Positions 1-8,748 are shown, numbered from the stretch's first letter. The stretch: 38,391 nucleotides of DNA from an uncultured Cetobacterium sp. (GCF_947039425.1 NZ_CAMQYW010000004.1:1-38391), one strand, 5' to 3'. Made by a program: numbers and translations. The notes: a model not told the origin generated them from the letters alone.

Positions 1-1
1 A

Positions 2-40
2 ACAGTAGCTTCTGGAGTTGTTGCAGAAATTACTAAGTAA
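2..40 (+). CDS. C-terminal end of an unidentified gene (partial)
   Basis: Reading frame 2 gives TVASGVVAEITK and then a TAA stop, followed 15 bases later by a strong intrinsic terminator. That is the expected layout for the 3' end of a gene entering from the left. Twelve residues are too few to name it. The GVVAEI ending resembles the tail of biotinyl or lipoyl carrier domains, but this is only a guess. Confidence 0.45.
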   Translation, partial: TVASGVVAEITK

Positions 41-55
41 TTCTTTTAAATAGAT

Positions 56-88
56 AAGAGTTAAGTGGAAACTTAGCTCTTTTTTTTT
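56..88 (+). terminator. Rho-independent terminator after the left-edge gene
   Basis: GAGTTAAGT and ACTTAGCTC form a 9-bp stem with one G-U wobble and a GGAA loop. Flanking A-T pairs extend it, and a run of nine T follows. It closes the partial gene at the left edge. Confidence 0.88.
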
Positions 89-113
89 GTTTTAAAAAAT
101 AATGTGGTATAAT
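87..113 (+). promoter_or_regulatory. Extended -10 promoter for the YdjM-like gene
   Basis: TATAAT at 108-113 is preceded by TG one base upstream (TGgTATAAT). A weak TTGTTT lies 15 bases further upstream. The -10 box is 25 bases before the start codon and directly follows the terminator, as expected for a new transcription unit. Confidence 0.6.
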
Positions 114-138
114 ATACTAAAAATTGAAAGGATTATAG

Positions 139-744
139 ATGGTTGAATTTACAAAAATAATGGAGCAAGGAGAATCAATTGGATTTGTAGGAGTAATGCT
201 TATATGGACCTCTTTTTTAATTGGAATAAAATTTCCTGATTGGGATTTTAAATTAAAAATAAAGCATAGAAATATATTAACTCATAGTCCTTTAATTCTT
301 TGGTTGATGATTTATTTTTTCAACACCCAGAAAAATGTAGAAGTTTTTAGATTTTCAATAATTGGATTTTCTTTAGCAATAGGTTTACATATGATATTTG
401 ATTCATTTCCAAAAGGGTGGTCAAGGGGAGCCCTAATATATTATCCTTGGTGCAGATTTGGATTAGGAGTTAAATGGAGTCGAGGCTTTATATACTGCAC
501 AAGTATTTATGCTATATTTTTAGCTATAAAATATTCTGAAAATTACACTGAAGCATTGCTTCTTATGATTGGTGGAGTGTACACAATAGTTAAAAATAGG
601 AAAAAAGAGGAAAAGTTTTTTAGACCGTTTATATTTTTTTCTGTAACGATAGTAATATTTAGCGCTGTGAAGTATAAAGGGATAAGCGATTTTATTTTTT
701 ATGTTGTACACTTTATTTCTCAAAAAATAAATTTTCTGTTTTAG
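139..744 (+). CDS. YdjM-like putative membrane-bound metal-dependent hydrolase
   Basis: A 201-residue membrane protein with several hydrophobic segments (about 14-30, 52-62, 73-90, 120-140 and 163-175). It carries the polar signature of the YdjM/DUF457 family (PF04307): PDWD at 33-36, HRNILTHS at 43-50 and a later HMIFDSF near 84-90. These His and Asp residues are the proposed metal ligands. The biochemical role of this family is not established, so only the family is called. The ATG follows an AAAGGA ribosome binding site. The gene has its own promoter, no clear terminator follows it, and the transketolase promoter begins about 35 bases after its stop. Confidence 0.72.
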   Translation: MVEFTKIMEQGESIGFVGVMLIWTSFLIGIKFPDWDFKLKIKHRNILTHSPLILWLMIYFFNTQKNVEVFRFSIIGFSLAIGLHMIFDSFPKGWSRGALIYYPWCRFGLGVKWSRGFIYCTSIYAIFLAIKYSENYTEALLLMIGGVYTIVKNRKKEEKFFRPFIFFSVTIVIFSAVKYKGISDFIFYVVHFISQKINFLF

Positions 745-778
745 TACAGTAAAAAACCAATAAATCCCATACCAAATC

Positions 779-808
779 TTGACAAAAGAAGTGAAATTTT
801 AATATAAT
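779..808 (+). promoter_or_regulatory. Sigma-70 promoter for the transketolase genes
   Basis: TTGACA at 779-784 and TATAAT at 803-808 are both perfect consensus hexamers, with an 18-base spacer. The pair lies about 33 bases upstream of the transketolase start. Confidence 0.85.
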
Positions 809-841
809 TTAACTAAATAAAATAGATTGAAAGGAGAAAAA

Positions 842-1669
842 ATGAGAGACGTAAAACTTTTAGCAGAACAAGCAGCTAAAATAAGAAAAGATATCGTTCA
901 AATGATATGTAAAGCAAAGTCAGGTCATCCAGGAGGGTCATTATCAGCAGCAGATATAATAACTGCACTTTATTTTTCAGAAATGAATATAGATCCTAAA
1001 AACCCAAAGATGATTGGTAGAGATAGATTTGTACTATCAAAAGGACATGCAGCTCCAGTATTATACTCAGCATTAGCAGAGAGAGGTTATTTTGATAAAG
1101 AGTTACTAGGAACACTAAGAGCTTATGGATCACCTTTACAAGGTCATCCTGATATGAAAAAATTACCAGGAATTGAAATTTCAACTGGATCATTAGGTCA
1201 AGGATTATCAGTAGCTAACGGAATGGCTTTATCTGGAAGAATCTCTGGTGAGGACTATAGAACTTATGTTTTAATGGGTGACGGAGAGATGCAAGAAGGT
1301 CAGGTTTGGGAAGCGGCTATGACTGCAGCTCATTACAAACTTGATTCATTATGTGTTTTCATTGATTCAAATAATCTTCAAATAGATGGAAATGTAGATA
1401 AAGTAATGGGAATAGAGCCATTAGATAAGAAATGGGAAGCTTTTGGATGGAACGTAATTAAAATAGACGGACATAACTTCTATGAAATATTTGCTGCTTT
1501 AGACGAAGCAAAAGAAGTAAAAGGAAAACCAACTGCAATTATAGCAAAAACAACTAAAGGAAAAGGAGTATCATTTATGGAAAATGTTTGTGGTTTCCAT
1601 GGAGTAGCTCCAACACCAGAAGAAACAGAAAGAGCAGTAAAAGAGCTAGAAAAAGTATCACAGATATAA
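842..1669 (+). CDS. Transketolase, N-terminal (TPP-binding) subunit
   Basis: The first half of a split transketolase, which moves two-carbon ketol units between sugar phosphates in the non-oxidative pentose phosphate pathway. It is 275 residues long. SGHPGGSLSAAD lies near the N-terminus, and the thiamine diphosphate/Mg motif GDGEMQEGQVWEA starts near residue 146. The ORF track begins at a TTG at 827, but that codon sits just before the AAGGAG ribosome binding site (831-836). The ATG at 842 is correctly spaced from the site and is chosen here. The C-terminal subunit follows 18 bases downstream, so the two are almost certainly co-expressed and form one enzyme. Split transketolases are known in several anaerobes and in archaea. 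Confidence 0.95.
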   Translation: MRDVKLLAEQAAKIRKDIVQMICKAKSGHPGGSLSAADIITALYFSEMNIDPKNPKMIGRDRFVLSKGHAAPVLYSALAERGYFDKELLGTLRAYGSPLQGHPDMKKLPGIEISTGSLGQGLSVANGMALSGRISGEDYRTYVLMGDGEMQEGQVWEAAMTAAHYKLDSLCVFIDSNNLQIDGNVDKVMGIEPLDKKWEAFGWNVIKIDGHNFYEIFAALDEAKEVKGKPTAIIAKTTKGKGVSFMENVCGFHGVAPTPEETERAVKELEKVSQI

Positions 1670-1687
1670 TAACTTTCGGAGGGAAAA

Positions 1688-2614
1688 ATGAAAAAGAAAT
1701 CAACAAGACAGGCTTACGGTGAGGCACTAGTAGAGCTTGGAAGAATGAATGAAAATATAGTAGTTTTAGATGCTGATTTAACAAAATCAACAAAGACGAA
1801 TTTGTTTCAAGAGGAATTTCCTGAAAGACATATAAATGTGGGAATAGCTGAAGCTGACTTAATTGGAACAGCAGCAGGACTTGCAACTTGTGGAAAGATT
1901 CCATTTGCATCAACATTTGCAATGTTCGCAGCAGGAAGAGCTTATGAGCAAATAAGAAATACAGTAGCTTATCCAAAATTAAATGTAAAGATAGCTCCTA
2001 CACATGCAGGAATATCAGTTGGAGAAGATGGAGGATCTCATCAATCAATTGAAGATATATCTTTAATGAGAGGAATTCCAGGAATGGTAGTTTTATCTCC
2101 AGCAGATGCAACAGAAACTAAAAAAATGATATTTGCAGCAGCAGAATATGAAGGTCCTGTTTATATTAGAATGGGAAGATTAGATGTTCCAGTTTTATTT
2201 GATGAATCATATGATTTTCAAATAGGAATAGCAAATACAATTAAAGAGGGAACTGATGTAACAGTTGTTGCTACAGGACTTATGACTGCAAGAGCTTTAG
2301 AAGCAGCAGAAGAGTTAGCTAAAGAGGGAGTATCAGTGAGAGTTATAAATGCTGGAACTATAAAACCTTTAGATGGAGAAACAATCTTAAAAGCAGCTAA
2401 AGAAACTAAGTTCATTGTAACTGCAGAAGAACATTCTGTAATAGGTGGATTAGGATCAGCAGTATCAGAATTTTTATCAGAAACTCATCCAGCATTAGTA
2501 AAGAAAATTGGAATTTATGATAAATTTGGACAAAGTGGAAAGGGTGACGAGTTACTTGAGAAGTATGAATTAACAGCTTCTAAGATAATATCAGTGGTAA
2601 AAGAAAACTTATAA
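1688..2614 (+). CDS. Transketolase, C-terminal subunit
   Basis: The second half of the split transketolase, 308 residues long, carrying the pyrimidine-binding and C-terminal domains. The segment VGIAEADLIGTAAGLA near residue 55 contains the conserved Glu that activates the thiamine cofactor. The sequence then runs through THAGISVGEDGGSHQ and ends with a typical transketolase C-terminal domain (VTAEEHSVIGGLGSA). The same architecture occurs in the DXS and pyruvate dehydrogenase beta families. The adjacent N-terminal subunit and the length make transketolase the best call. It starts at an ATG after a GGAGGG site and is followed by a hairpin terminator. Confidence 0.95.
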   Translation: MKKKSTRQAYGEALVELGRMNENIVVLDADLTKSTKTNLFQEEFPERHINVGIAEADLIGTAAGLATCGKIPFASTFAMFAAGRAYEQIRNTVAYPKLNVKIAPTHAGISVGEDGGSHQSIEDISLMRGIPGMVVLSPADATETKKMIFAAAEYEGPVYIRMGRLDVPVLFDESYDFQIGIANTIKEGTDVTVVATGLMTARALEAAEELAKEGVSVRVINAGTIKPLDGETILKAAKETKFIVTAEEHSVIGGLGSAVSEFLSETHPALVKKIGIYDKFGQSGKGDELLEKYELTASKIISVVKENL

Positions 2615-2625
2615 TATAATTAAAA

Positions 2626-2661
2626 GGATAGAGGCGATAAAATGCGCCTCTATATTTTCAT
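2626..2661 (+). terminator. Hairpin terminator (or leader hairpin) between transketolase and ftsX
   Basis: ATAGAGGCG and CGCCTCTAT make a perfect 9-bp stem around an 8-base loop. A short interrupted T-rich tail (ATTTTCATT) follows. The weak tail suggests partial termination, and I see no convincing promoter between it and ftsX 18 bases downstream. Confidence 0.7.
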
Positions 2662-2678
2662 TATAAAAGGGAGAAAAA

Positions 2679-3476
2679 ATGGGAGCTAAAAAGGTGAAAA
2701 GGACTTTTATTGTTTTAGTCTTAAGTTTTATGATTTTTAATTTGTTTATTTCAATGGCATCAAATAGTTATTTTTTAGGTAAGGTATTAAAAAATAATTA
2801 TTTTTTAACAGTTGAGTTACAAAATAATTTGAAATTACCTCAAATAGAGGAGTTTGAAAAATTTTTATTAAAGAATAATAGTGTAAAAGGATTGAGGTAT
2901 CTTGACAAGACAGAAGCTTTTAGAAATTTACAAAAAGAATTGGAAATAATAATTCCAAAGAGTGAAAATCCACTACCCAATTCAATAATAGTTTCTTTTA
3001 ATAATGAAAATGATATACATGTCGTTCAAGAATTGTTAGATGTTAATCCAAACGTAAGAGAGATATATATAGACAGTAAATTTTTACAAAGTACTCAAAT
3101 GAAAGTGAGTGCAGTGAATACATCGCTGTTTTTATTTTTATTTTTTGCAGGAAGTATGTTTTTTTTAATTTCAACAACATTAAGAGGAAATATTTTTAAA
3201 GATTATACAATGTATGCTATAAAAAATTCTCAAAATCCTAAAAATTATATGGTAGCAAGAAATAAAAATTTAATTCCATTTATAGTTAGTGCTATAATTG
3301 GAAATCTTTTATTTTTCAATATCTATATAATATTAAGAGATAAACTTTTAATATTATTACCAAATTTAATTTTACAAAGTTTTAAGCAACTATTTTTTAT
3401 AGAATTTATTGCTGTATTAATTGTTATAGTAGTATCTTGGAAAGCCACAGCAAAAGTAAAAAAAGAAGAGGTATAA
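2679..3476 (+). CDS. ftsX: FtsX-like cell division permease
   Basis: A 265-residue protein with the FtsX layout. There is one N-terminal membrane helix (about 8-30), an extracytoplasmic domain of about 115 residues, then three helices near 148-167, 197-219 and 240-257. The extracytoplasmic stretch PNSIIVSFNNENDIHVVQEL is typical of FtsX. In E. coli, FtsX pairs with the ATPase FtsE and controls murein hydrolases through EnvC. The next gene, one base after the stop, encodes an EnvC-like protein, which strongly supports the call. Unusually, no ftsE lies upstream; the preceding genes are transketolase subunits. The ATG follows an AAGGGAG site. Confidence 0.85.
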   Translation: MGAKKVKRTFIVLVLSFMIFNLFISMASNSYFLGKVLKNNYFLTVELQNNLKLPQIEEFEKFLLKNNSVKGLRYLDKTEAFRNLQKELEIIIPKSENPLPNSIIVSFNNENDIHVVQELLDVNPNVREIYIDSKFLQSTQMKVSAVNTSLFLFLFFAGSMFFLISTTLRGNIFKDYTMYAIKNSQNPKNYMVARNKNLIPFIVSAIIGNLLFFNIYIILRDKLLILLPNLILQSFKQLFFIEFIAVLIVIVVSWKATAKVKKEEV

Positions 3477-3477
3477 C

Positions 3478-4566
3478 ATGAAAAAGATACTGTTGTTTTT
3501 GCTAGTATCAGCTTTGCTTTATGGAGATAATGTAGATAACTTAAAAAACAGAATGAAAAAAATAGATTCAGAAATAAAGCAAAAAAATACGAGAATAAAA
3601 AATATAAATTCAGAAAAGATAAGTGTAGAAAAACAAATTATAAAAATTAATAAAGAGATAAAAGATATTGAAAATGATGCAGATCAAATAAAAAGTGAAA
3701 TTGTTGTAGTAAATAAAAATATAGAATATGGTGGACTAAATTTAGGTGTTAGTAACAAAGCTTTAGAGAGAAAGCAGTCAGAATACAAAGCAAAGATGAT
3801 TGAAATAAATAGAATTGCCAATATGGAAAGTGATACAAAAGAAAAAAGCATAGCTAAGAGAAGTTTTTCAAGATTATTATTTGGTGATTTAGAAAGTATG
3901 GAACATATAAAAGAGGTTCAAAGTTCAATTCAGCATGTAAAAGCAAATATTGAGAAAGACAAAAGGAAATTAACTAGTTTAAAAGCAAGATTGGATAGTA
4001 ATAGAAAAAAAATAGAATATAAAAAAATAGAAAAAAATAGATTGATATCTAAGTTGAATAAAGAGAAAACAAATCACGTAAAAAGTATCTCAAATTTACA
4101 AGCACAAAAGAAGAGAATAGCAAAAGAGATCGAAAGAATAATTAAGGCTAGAAGTGTTACAAATAAAAATATTAAATTAAATACAGCACTGGCTAGACTT
4201 GGAAAATTTATAAAACCAATTGCAGGAAGAGTGATAGTTAGATTTAGAGAAAAAAAAGGTGGCCAAGTAGTAAGTAACGGAATTGAAATTAGAGGTCGAA
4301 TGGGTTCTAAGGTTAAATCATCTATGGGTGGAAAAGTTATTTATGCTGATAAATTTCAAGGACTTAATAATGTGGTTATGATAGATTATGGATATAATAC
4401 AATCGGTGTTTATGGAAATTTAATAGCAGTGGGGGTAACACTGAATCAACAAATAAGAAAAGGTCAGGATATAGGGGTTTTAGGACTTACTACAGAAGGA
4501 GAACCAAACTTATATTATGAAGTAAGATTTAAATTAAAACCAATAAATCCAGAAAATTTATTTTAA
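3478..4566 (+). CDS. EnvC-like murein hydrolase activator (degenerate LytM domain)
   Basis: A 362-residue exported protein. It has a signal peptide (about residues 1-16, MKKILLFLLVSALLYG) and a long Lys/Glu/Ile-rich coiled coil (about 18-230). The C-terminal LytM/M23-fold domain spans about 243-362. Its zinc-binding positions are lost: the HxxxD site reads NGIEI, the YAHL motif reads VYGNL, and the HLHFE motif reads NLYYE. That pattern fits EnvC, which activates amidases rather than cutting peptidoglycan itself. It starts one base after ftsX, matching the known FtsEX-EnvC partnership. It could instead be a generic coiled-coil M23 protein, but the neighbour argues for EnvC. Confidence 0.85.
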   Translation: MKKILLFLLVSALLYGDNVDNLKNRMKKIDSEIKQKNTRIKNINSEKISVEKQIIKINKEIKDIENDADQIKSEIVVVNKNIEYGGLNLGVSNKALERKQSEYKAKMIEINRIANMESDTKEKSIAKRSFSRLLFGDLESMEHIKEVQSSIQHVKANIEKDKRKLTSLKARLDSNRKKIEYKKIEKNRLISKLNKEKTNHVKSISNLQAQKKRIAKEIERIIKARSVTNKNIKLNTALARLGKFIKPIAGRVIVRFREKKGGQVVSNGIEIRGRMGSKVKSSMGGKVIYADKFQGLNNVVMIDYGYNTIGVYGNLIAVGVTLNQQIRKGQDIGVLGLTTEGEPNLYYEVRFKLKPINPENLF

Positions 4567-4578
4567 TGGAGGAAGGTA

Positions 4579-5379
4579 ATGAAAGGAGTCATCATTTACA
4601 ACGAAGGGAAAGAGTTTGCAAAAAAATTAAATGATGAGTATTTGATTTTTTTTAAAGAAAAGAATATAGAGATAGTTCCAAAGTCAAAAATAAAAGAAGC
4701 TACATTTATTATTATAATAGGTGGAGATGGAACTTTATTAAGAGCTTCTAAAAGTATAATAAAAAATAATGAAGCAATAGATGTATTTGCTGTAAATGCA
4801 GGATCTCTTGGGTTTTTAACAGAGATCAAAGCAGAAGAATTTAAAGAAACTTTTGAAAATTATTTAGAGGGAAGGTATCAAAGAGAACCAAGATCTCTAT
4901 TACAATTAAAATCTAGAGGTGAAGTTATATATATTCTAAATGAAGTTGTAATATCAAAAGCAGCAGCAGTTTCTAGGATTTTAAATATTTCAGCAAGAAC
5001 AAATAAAAGTACAATTTGTAATTACAAAGCAGATGGATTAATAATAGCAACACCAACAGGATCAACAGCTTATTCTTTATCTGCTGGAGGCCCAATAGTG
5101 ATGCCAGGTTTAAAGGTAATAATAATAACACCTTTAGCACCACATAATTTAACTACAAGACCAATAATTATAAATGGAGATGAAAAGTTAATACTATCTT
5201 TAAGAGAAAAAGAGAAAGGTTGCATAATAATTGATGGAGAGATTAAAAGAGAACTTAGAGAACAGGAGATTATTTCAATTTGTTACTCAGATAAAAGATT
5301 GAATTTAATTCTCCCAGAAGGTAGAGATTATTATGGAGTACTGAGAGATAAGTTAAAATGGGGAGATAGTTTATGCTAA
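4579..5379 (+). CDS. nadK: NAD kinase
   Basis: Phosphorylates NAD to NADP in the cytoplasm. The protein is 266 residues long, typical of the bacterial enzyme. The diagnostic GGDGTLLRA lies near residue 49, NAGSLGFLTE follows about 25 residues later, and TPTGSTAYSLSAGGPI lies in the second half. The ATG at 4579 follows a GGAGGAAGG ribosome binding site. Its stop overlaps the recN start by 7 bases, so the two genes are probably translationally coupled. The nadK-recN pairing is common in bacteria. Confidence 0.97.
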   Translation: MKGVIIYNEGKEFAKKLNDEYLIFFKEKNIEIVPKSKIKEATFIIIIGGDGTLLRASKSIIKNNEAIDVFAVNAGSLGFLTEIKAEEFKETFENYLEGRYQREPRSLLQLKSRGEVIYILNEVVISKAAAVSRILNISARTNKSTICNYKADGLIIATPTGSTAYSLSAGGPIVMPGLKVIIITPLAPHNLTTRPIIINGDEKLILSLREKEKGCIIIDGEIKRELREQEIISICYSDKRLNLILPEGRDYYGVLRDKLKWGDSLC

Positions 5380-7034
5380 AAGAGTTAAAAATTGAAAATT
5401 TAGCTATTATAGAAAAAGTTGATCTTGAGTTTGATAATGGATTGATAGTTTTAACAGGAGAAACAGGAGCAGGAAAATCTATTATTTTAAGTGGAATAAA
5501 TCTTTTAATTGGAGAAAAAGCTAGTTCTGATATGGTGAGAGATGGAGAGGATCATCTATTGGCTCAAGGTGTATTTGGAGTTAATGAGGAGCAAGAGCAA
5601 GAATTAAAAGAGTTAGGAATAGAAGCTGAAGATCAGGAAGTAATAGTTAGAAGACATATTGATAAGAGCGGAAGAGGAAAAGCCTTTGTAAATAATATAA
5701 GAGTTCCAATGTCTAGTTTAAAGGAGATTATGGGGACTCTTGTGGATATTGTAGGTCAACACTCTCATCAAATGTTACTAAATAAAAATAATCATTTAAG
5801 ATTATTAGATAGATTTTTAGGAGAAAAGGGTCTAGAGATTAAAAAGGAATTAGAAGTACTTTTTAGTAAATATTCTAGTTTAGATAGAAGAATACAAGAT
5901 GTTGAAAAAAATAAGAAAGAAACAATGGAGAAAAAAGAGTTTTATGAATATCAACTTCTTGAAATTGATAAAATAAGTTTGAAAGAAAATGAAGATGAAA
6001 AATTAGAGGAAGAGTATAAAAAACTTTTCAATGCAGGGAAAATTAAGGAAAAGTTATCAATGTCAGAATCTTTACTTCGTGATGGAGAACTTAACGCTTT
6101 AACTATAATATCTAATAGTAAAAAAAATCTAGAGATTGTTTCTAAATATGGAAAAGAGTTTCAAGATATTTTAGAAAAATTAGAAAGAGTATATTATGAT
6201 TTACAAGATTGTGTAGATTATATGAGTGATTTAAATAGTGGTATTGAAGGGGATGACATTAGATTAGATAAAGTAATATCAAGACTTGATAATATAAATA
6301 GATTAAAATCAAAATATGGAGATGAAATTTCAGATATCTTAGAATATAGAAATAATATTGAAGAAAAATTACAACTTTTAGATGAAAATAGTTTCCAAAT
6401 AAAAAAACTTTTAAAAGAAAGAGAGATAGCAAAAAAATTATATTTTGAAAAAGCTGAAAAGTTAACTTCAATAAGACTTGAAAAAGCTAGTCTTATTGAG
6501 ACAAACTTAAAAGATGAACTTAAGGGATTAAATATGGGAGATGCTCAGTTTAAAATTAAGTTTGAAGAAGCGCAAAACATGGGAATAACTGGAGTAGATC
6601 AAGTGGAATTTATGATATCAACAAATATTGGACAATCTTTAAAACCTTTATGGAAAGTAGCTTCAGGTGGTGAAGTTAGTAGAATAATGTTAGCTATAAA
6701 AGTTATTTTTTCAAAAGTTGATAATATTCCAATTTTAATATTTGATGAGATTGATACAGGAGTTGGTGGAGAAACAGTTAGAAAAATTGCAGATAAATTA
6801 CAAGAAATTGGAAAAACAACTCAAGTTATGAGTATAACTCACTCTCCAGCAATAGCTTCTAAAGCTTCTCAGCAATTTTATATAGAAAAAAAATTAATTG
6901 AAAATAAAACTGTAACTCAGGTAAAAAAATTAACTGATCAAGAAAGAGTTCAAGAGATTGCAAGAATGCTAGGTGGAAAAAATATTTCTCAAGCAGTACT
7001 AAAGCATGCAAAGGAACTTTTAAGTGAGGGATAG
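5373..7034 (+). CDS. recN: DNA repair protein RecN
   Basis: An SMC-like ATPase acting in double-strand break repair. It is 553 residues long, the normal RecN size. Walker A GETGAGKS is at about 29-36, followed by a long central coiled coil. The C-terminal half carries the ABC signature region (KVASGGEVSRIMLAIK) and Walker B ILIFDEIDTG near 454. The ATG lies inside the end of nadK (7-base overlap). The stop TAG is immediately followed by the ATG of the next gene. Confidence 0.97.
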   Translation: MLKELKIENLAIIEKVDLEFDNGLIVLTGETGAGKSIILSGINLLIGEKASSDMVRDGEDHLLAQGVFGVNEEQEQELKELGIEAEDQEVIVRRHIDKSGRGKAFVNNIRVPMSSLKEIMGTLVDIVGQHSHQMLLNKNNHLRLLDRFLGEKGLEIKKELEVLFSKYSSLDRRIQDVEKNKKETMEKKEFYEYQLLEIDKISLKENEDEKLEEEYKKLFNAGKIKEKLSMSESLLRDGELNALTIISNSKKNLEIVSKYGKEFQDILEKLERVYYDLQDCVDYMSDLNSGIEGDDIRLDKVISRLDNINRLKSKYGDEISDILEYRNNIEEKLQLLDENSFQIKKLLKEREIAKKLYFEKAEKLTSIRLEKASLIETNLKDELKGLNMGDAQFKIKFEEAQNMGITGVDQVEFMISTNIGQSLKPLWKVASGGEVSRIMLAIKVIFSKVDNIPILIFDEIDTGVGGETVRKIADKLQEIGKTTQVMSITHSPAIASKASQQFYIEKKLIENKTVTQVKKLTDQERVQEIARMLGGKNISQAVLKHAKELLSEG

Positions 7035-7826
7035 ATGGATTTATTAAAAGAATTTTTAGAGTATAAATTAGAATCAAAAGATATAAAAAAAGAAACATTA
7101 GATATATATCAATGGGATATAGGAGATTTTAAGAATTTTATTGAAAAAGATTTATTAAAAGTGTCCAAAGAGGATGTGATAAACTATATAAAATTTTTAA
7201 AAGATAAATATCAAGCAAATACAATATCTAGAAAGATAAGTACAATAAAAGGATTTTATAAATTTTTATTTAAAAAAAATATGGTTGAATCCTTGCCGAC
7301 AGATGGAATAATTTTAGAAAAAGCTTCTGAAAAAAAAATAGAAGAGTTAGAAGAGTGGGAAATAGAAGCTATTTTAAATAGTTGTGAAAAGGATGAAAAA
7401 GGAGAGAGAGATAAAATATTAATAAAATTATTAATAGAAACAAAACTCTCAATTAATGATATTTTGAAATTGAAAGTATCAGATTTGAAACTATATTCAT
7501 ATTGTGGTGTTTTAAATTTGGACGGTCTTGGAATGATAAAATTATCAGATGAGTTATCAGATGAGTTAAAATATTATATTTTAACTATTAGAGATGAGAA
7601 AAATGAAAATCACAGTGACATCTTATTTTACAAGGTTTCTAGACAGTCTTTTAGAGCAAGATTTATAACTCTTGGAAAGAAAGCTCATATAAAAAGAGGG
7701 ATTTCTCCAAATATGTTGAGAAATACTTTAAAAAGTGTGGTAAAATTAGAACATGATAGAGAAGAAAGTGTTTCAAATTTAAAAACGAAAGAGAAATACT
7801 TTAAAATAGGAATAGGAGATGAGTGA
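7035..7826 (+). CDS. Degenerate tyrosine recombinase-like (Xer-family) protein
   Basis: A 263-residue protein with XerC/XerD architecture. An N-terminal SAM-like core-binding domain (about 1-85, with NTISRKISTIKGFYKFLFKK) precedes a C-terminal catalytic-type domain. Key catalytic residues appear changed. The first Arg of the canonical TGLR-S-E-L motif reads ETKLSINDIL. The canonical HxLRH box reads PNMLRNT, keeping Arg but losing both His. A candidate nucleophile Tyr remains in EKYFKIG near the C-terminus. It may therefore bind DNA without efficient recombination, or work as a partner of an active Xer protein. It starts directly after the recN stop and lies 3 bases before era, within a DNA repair and cell-cycle operon. 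Confidence 0.72.
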   Translation: MDLLKEFLEYKLESKDIKKETLDIYQWDIGDFKNFIEKDLLKVSKEDVINYIKFLKDKYQANTISRKISTIKGFYKFLFKKNMVESLPTDGIILEKASEKKIEELEEWEIEAILNSCEKDEKGERDKILIKLLIETKLSINDILKLKVSDLKLYSYCGVLNLDGLGMIKLSDELSDELKYYILTIRDEKNENHSDILFYKVSRQSFRARFITLGKKAHIKRGISPNMLRNTLKSVVKLEHDREESVSNLKTKEKYFKIGIGDE

Positions 7827-7829
7827 CAA

Positions 7830-8723
7830 GTGAAAGCTGGATTCATAGCAGTAGTAGGAAGACCAAATGTTGGAAAATCTACTCTAATAAATAAACTCGT
7901 AGACGAGAAGGTTGCAATAGTTTCTGATAAAGCAGGAACAACAAGAGATACAATAAAAGGAATTTTAAATTTTAATGGTAATCAATATATTTTTGTAGAT
8001 ACACCAGGAATCCATAAGCCAAAACATTTACTTGGAGAGCATATGACTAATAGTGCTTTAAGAGTATTAAGAGATGTAGATGTTATAGCTATGGTTATTG
8101 ATGCTTCTCAAGAGATAAGTACAGGAGATTTATTTGTTCTTGAAAAAATAAAATTAGCTCATAAAATTCCTAAAATATTAATTTTAAACAAAATAGATAA
8201 AATTAATGATGAGGAATTAGAAGCTAAAAGAGAAGAGATTAAAGAGAAATTAGGAGAATTTAGTGCTGTTGTTGAAATAGCAGGGCAATATGCAATAGGA
8301 TTACCAAAATTATTAACAGCGTTAGATCCCTTTTTAGAAGACGGAATAAAATTCTATCCAGATGACATGTATACAGATATGCCTATGTACAGAATAATAA
8401 CAGAAGTTGTTAGAGAGAAAATACTTGAAAGAACAAGAGATGAGATACCTCACTCAGTTGCTATTGAGATAATAAATGTAACTAGAAGAAATAATGGAAA
8501 AGATAAGTTTGACATTAATATATACGTTGAAAGAGACTCTCAAAAAGGTATTATCATAGGGAAACAAGGTAAAATGTTAAAAGATATTGGAACTGAAGCT
8601 AGAAAAGAGATTGAAAAACTTTTAGGAGTTGAAATCTATATGGAACTTTGGGTAAAAGTTAAAGATGACTGGAGAAAGAAAAAACCATTCCTTAAAGAAC
8701 TTGGTTATGTAGATGAAAAATAA
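7830..8723 (+). CDS. era: GTPase Era
   Basis: An essential GTPase that binds 16S rRNA and assists 30S ribosome maturation. It is 297 residues long. G1 GRPNVGKST is at 10-18, the G3 region DTPGIHKPKH follows, and G4 NKID lies near 127. A C-terminal KH domain contains IIGKQGKMLKDIG near 240. The GTG start at 7830 lies 3 bases after the preceding stop, with GGAG upstream. The next gene begins 25 bases after its stop. Confidence 0.97.
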   Translation: MKAGFIAVVGRPNVGKSTLINKLVDEKVAIVSDKAGTTRDTIKGILNFNGNQYIFVDTPGIHKPKHLLGEHMTNSALRVLRDVDVIAMVIDASQEISTGDLFVLEKIKLAHKIPKILILNKIDKINDEELEAKREEIKEKLGEFSAVVEIAGQYAIGLPKLLTALDPFLEDGIKFYPDDMYTDMPMYRIITEVVREKILERTRDEIPHSVAIEIINVTRRNNGKDKFDINIYVERDSQKGIIIGKQGKMLKDIGTEARKEIEKLLGVEIYMELWVKVKDDWRKKKPFLKELGYVDEK

Positions 8724-8748
8724 AAAATAGAATAAAGTGGAGGTAGTC

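Noticed and set aside
827-841. TTG start of the transketolase N-subunit ORF
   Set aside because: It sits on the ribosome binding site of the ATG at 842; the family N-terminus fits the later start.
1575-1976. Antisense 133-aa Leu/Phe-rich ORF over the transketolase junction
   Set aside because: It lies opposite two well-supported genes, and its composition is that of reversed coding sequence.
7035-7826. Tyrosine recombinase as an integrase of a mobile element
   Set aside because: No attachment repeats, tRNA or phage genes are nearby; it is embedded in a housekeeping run and lacks catalytic residues.
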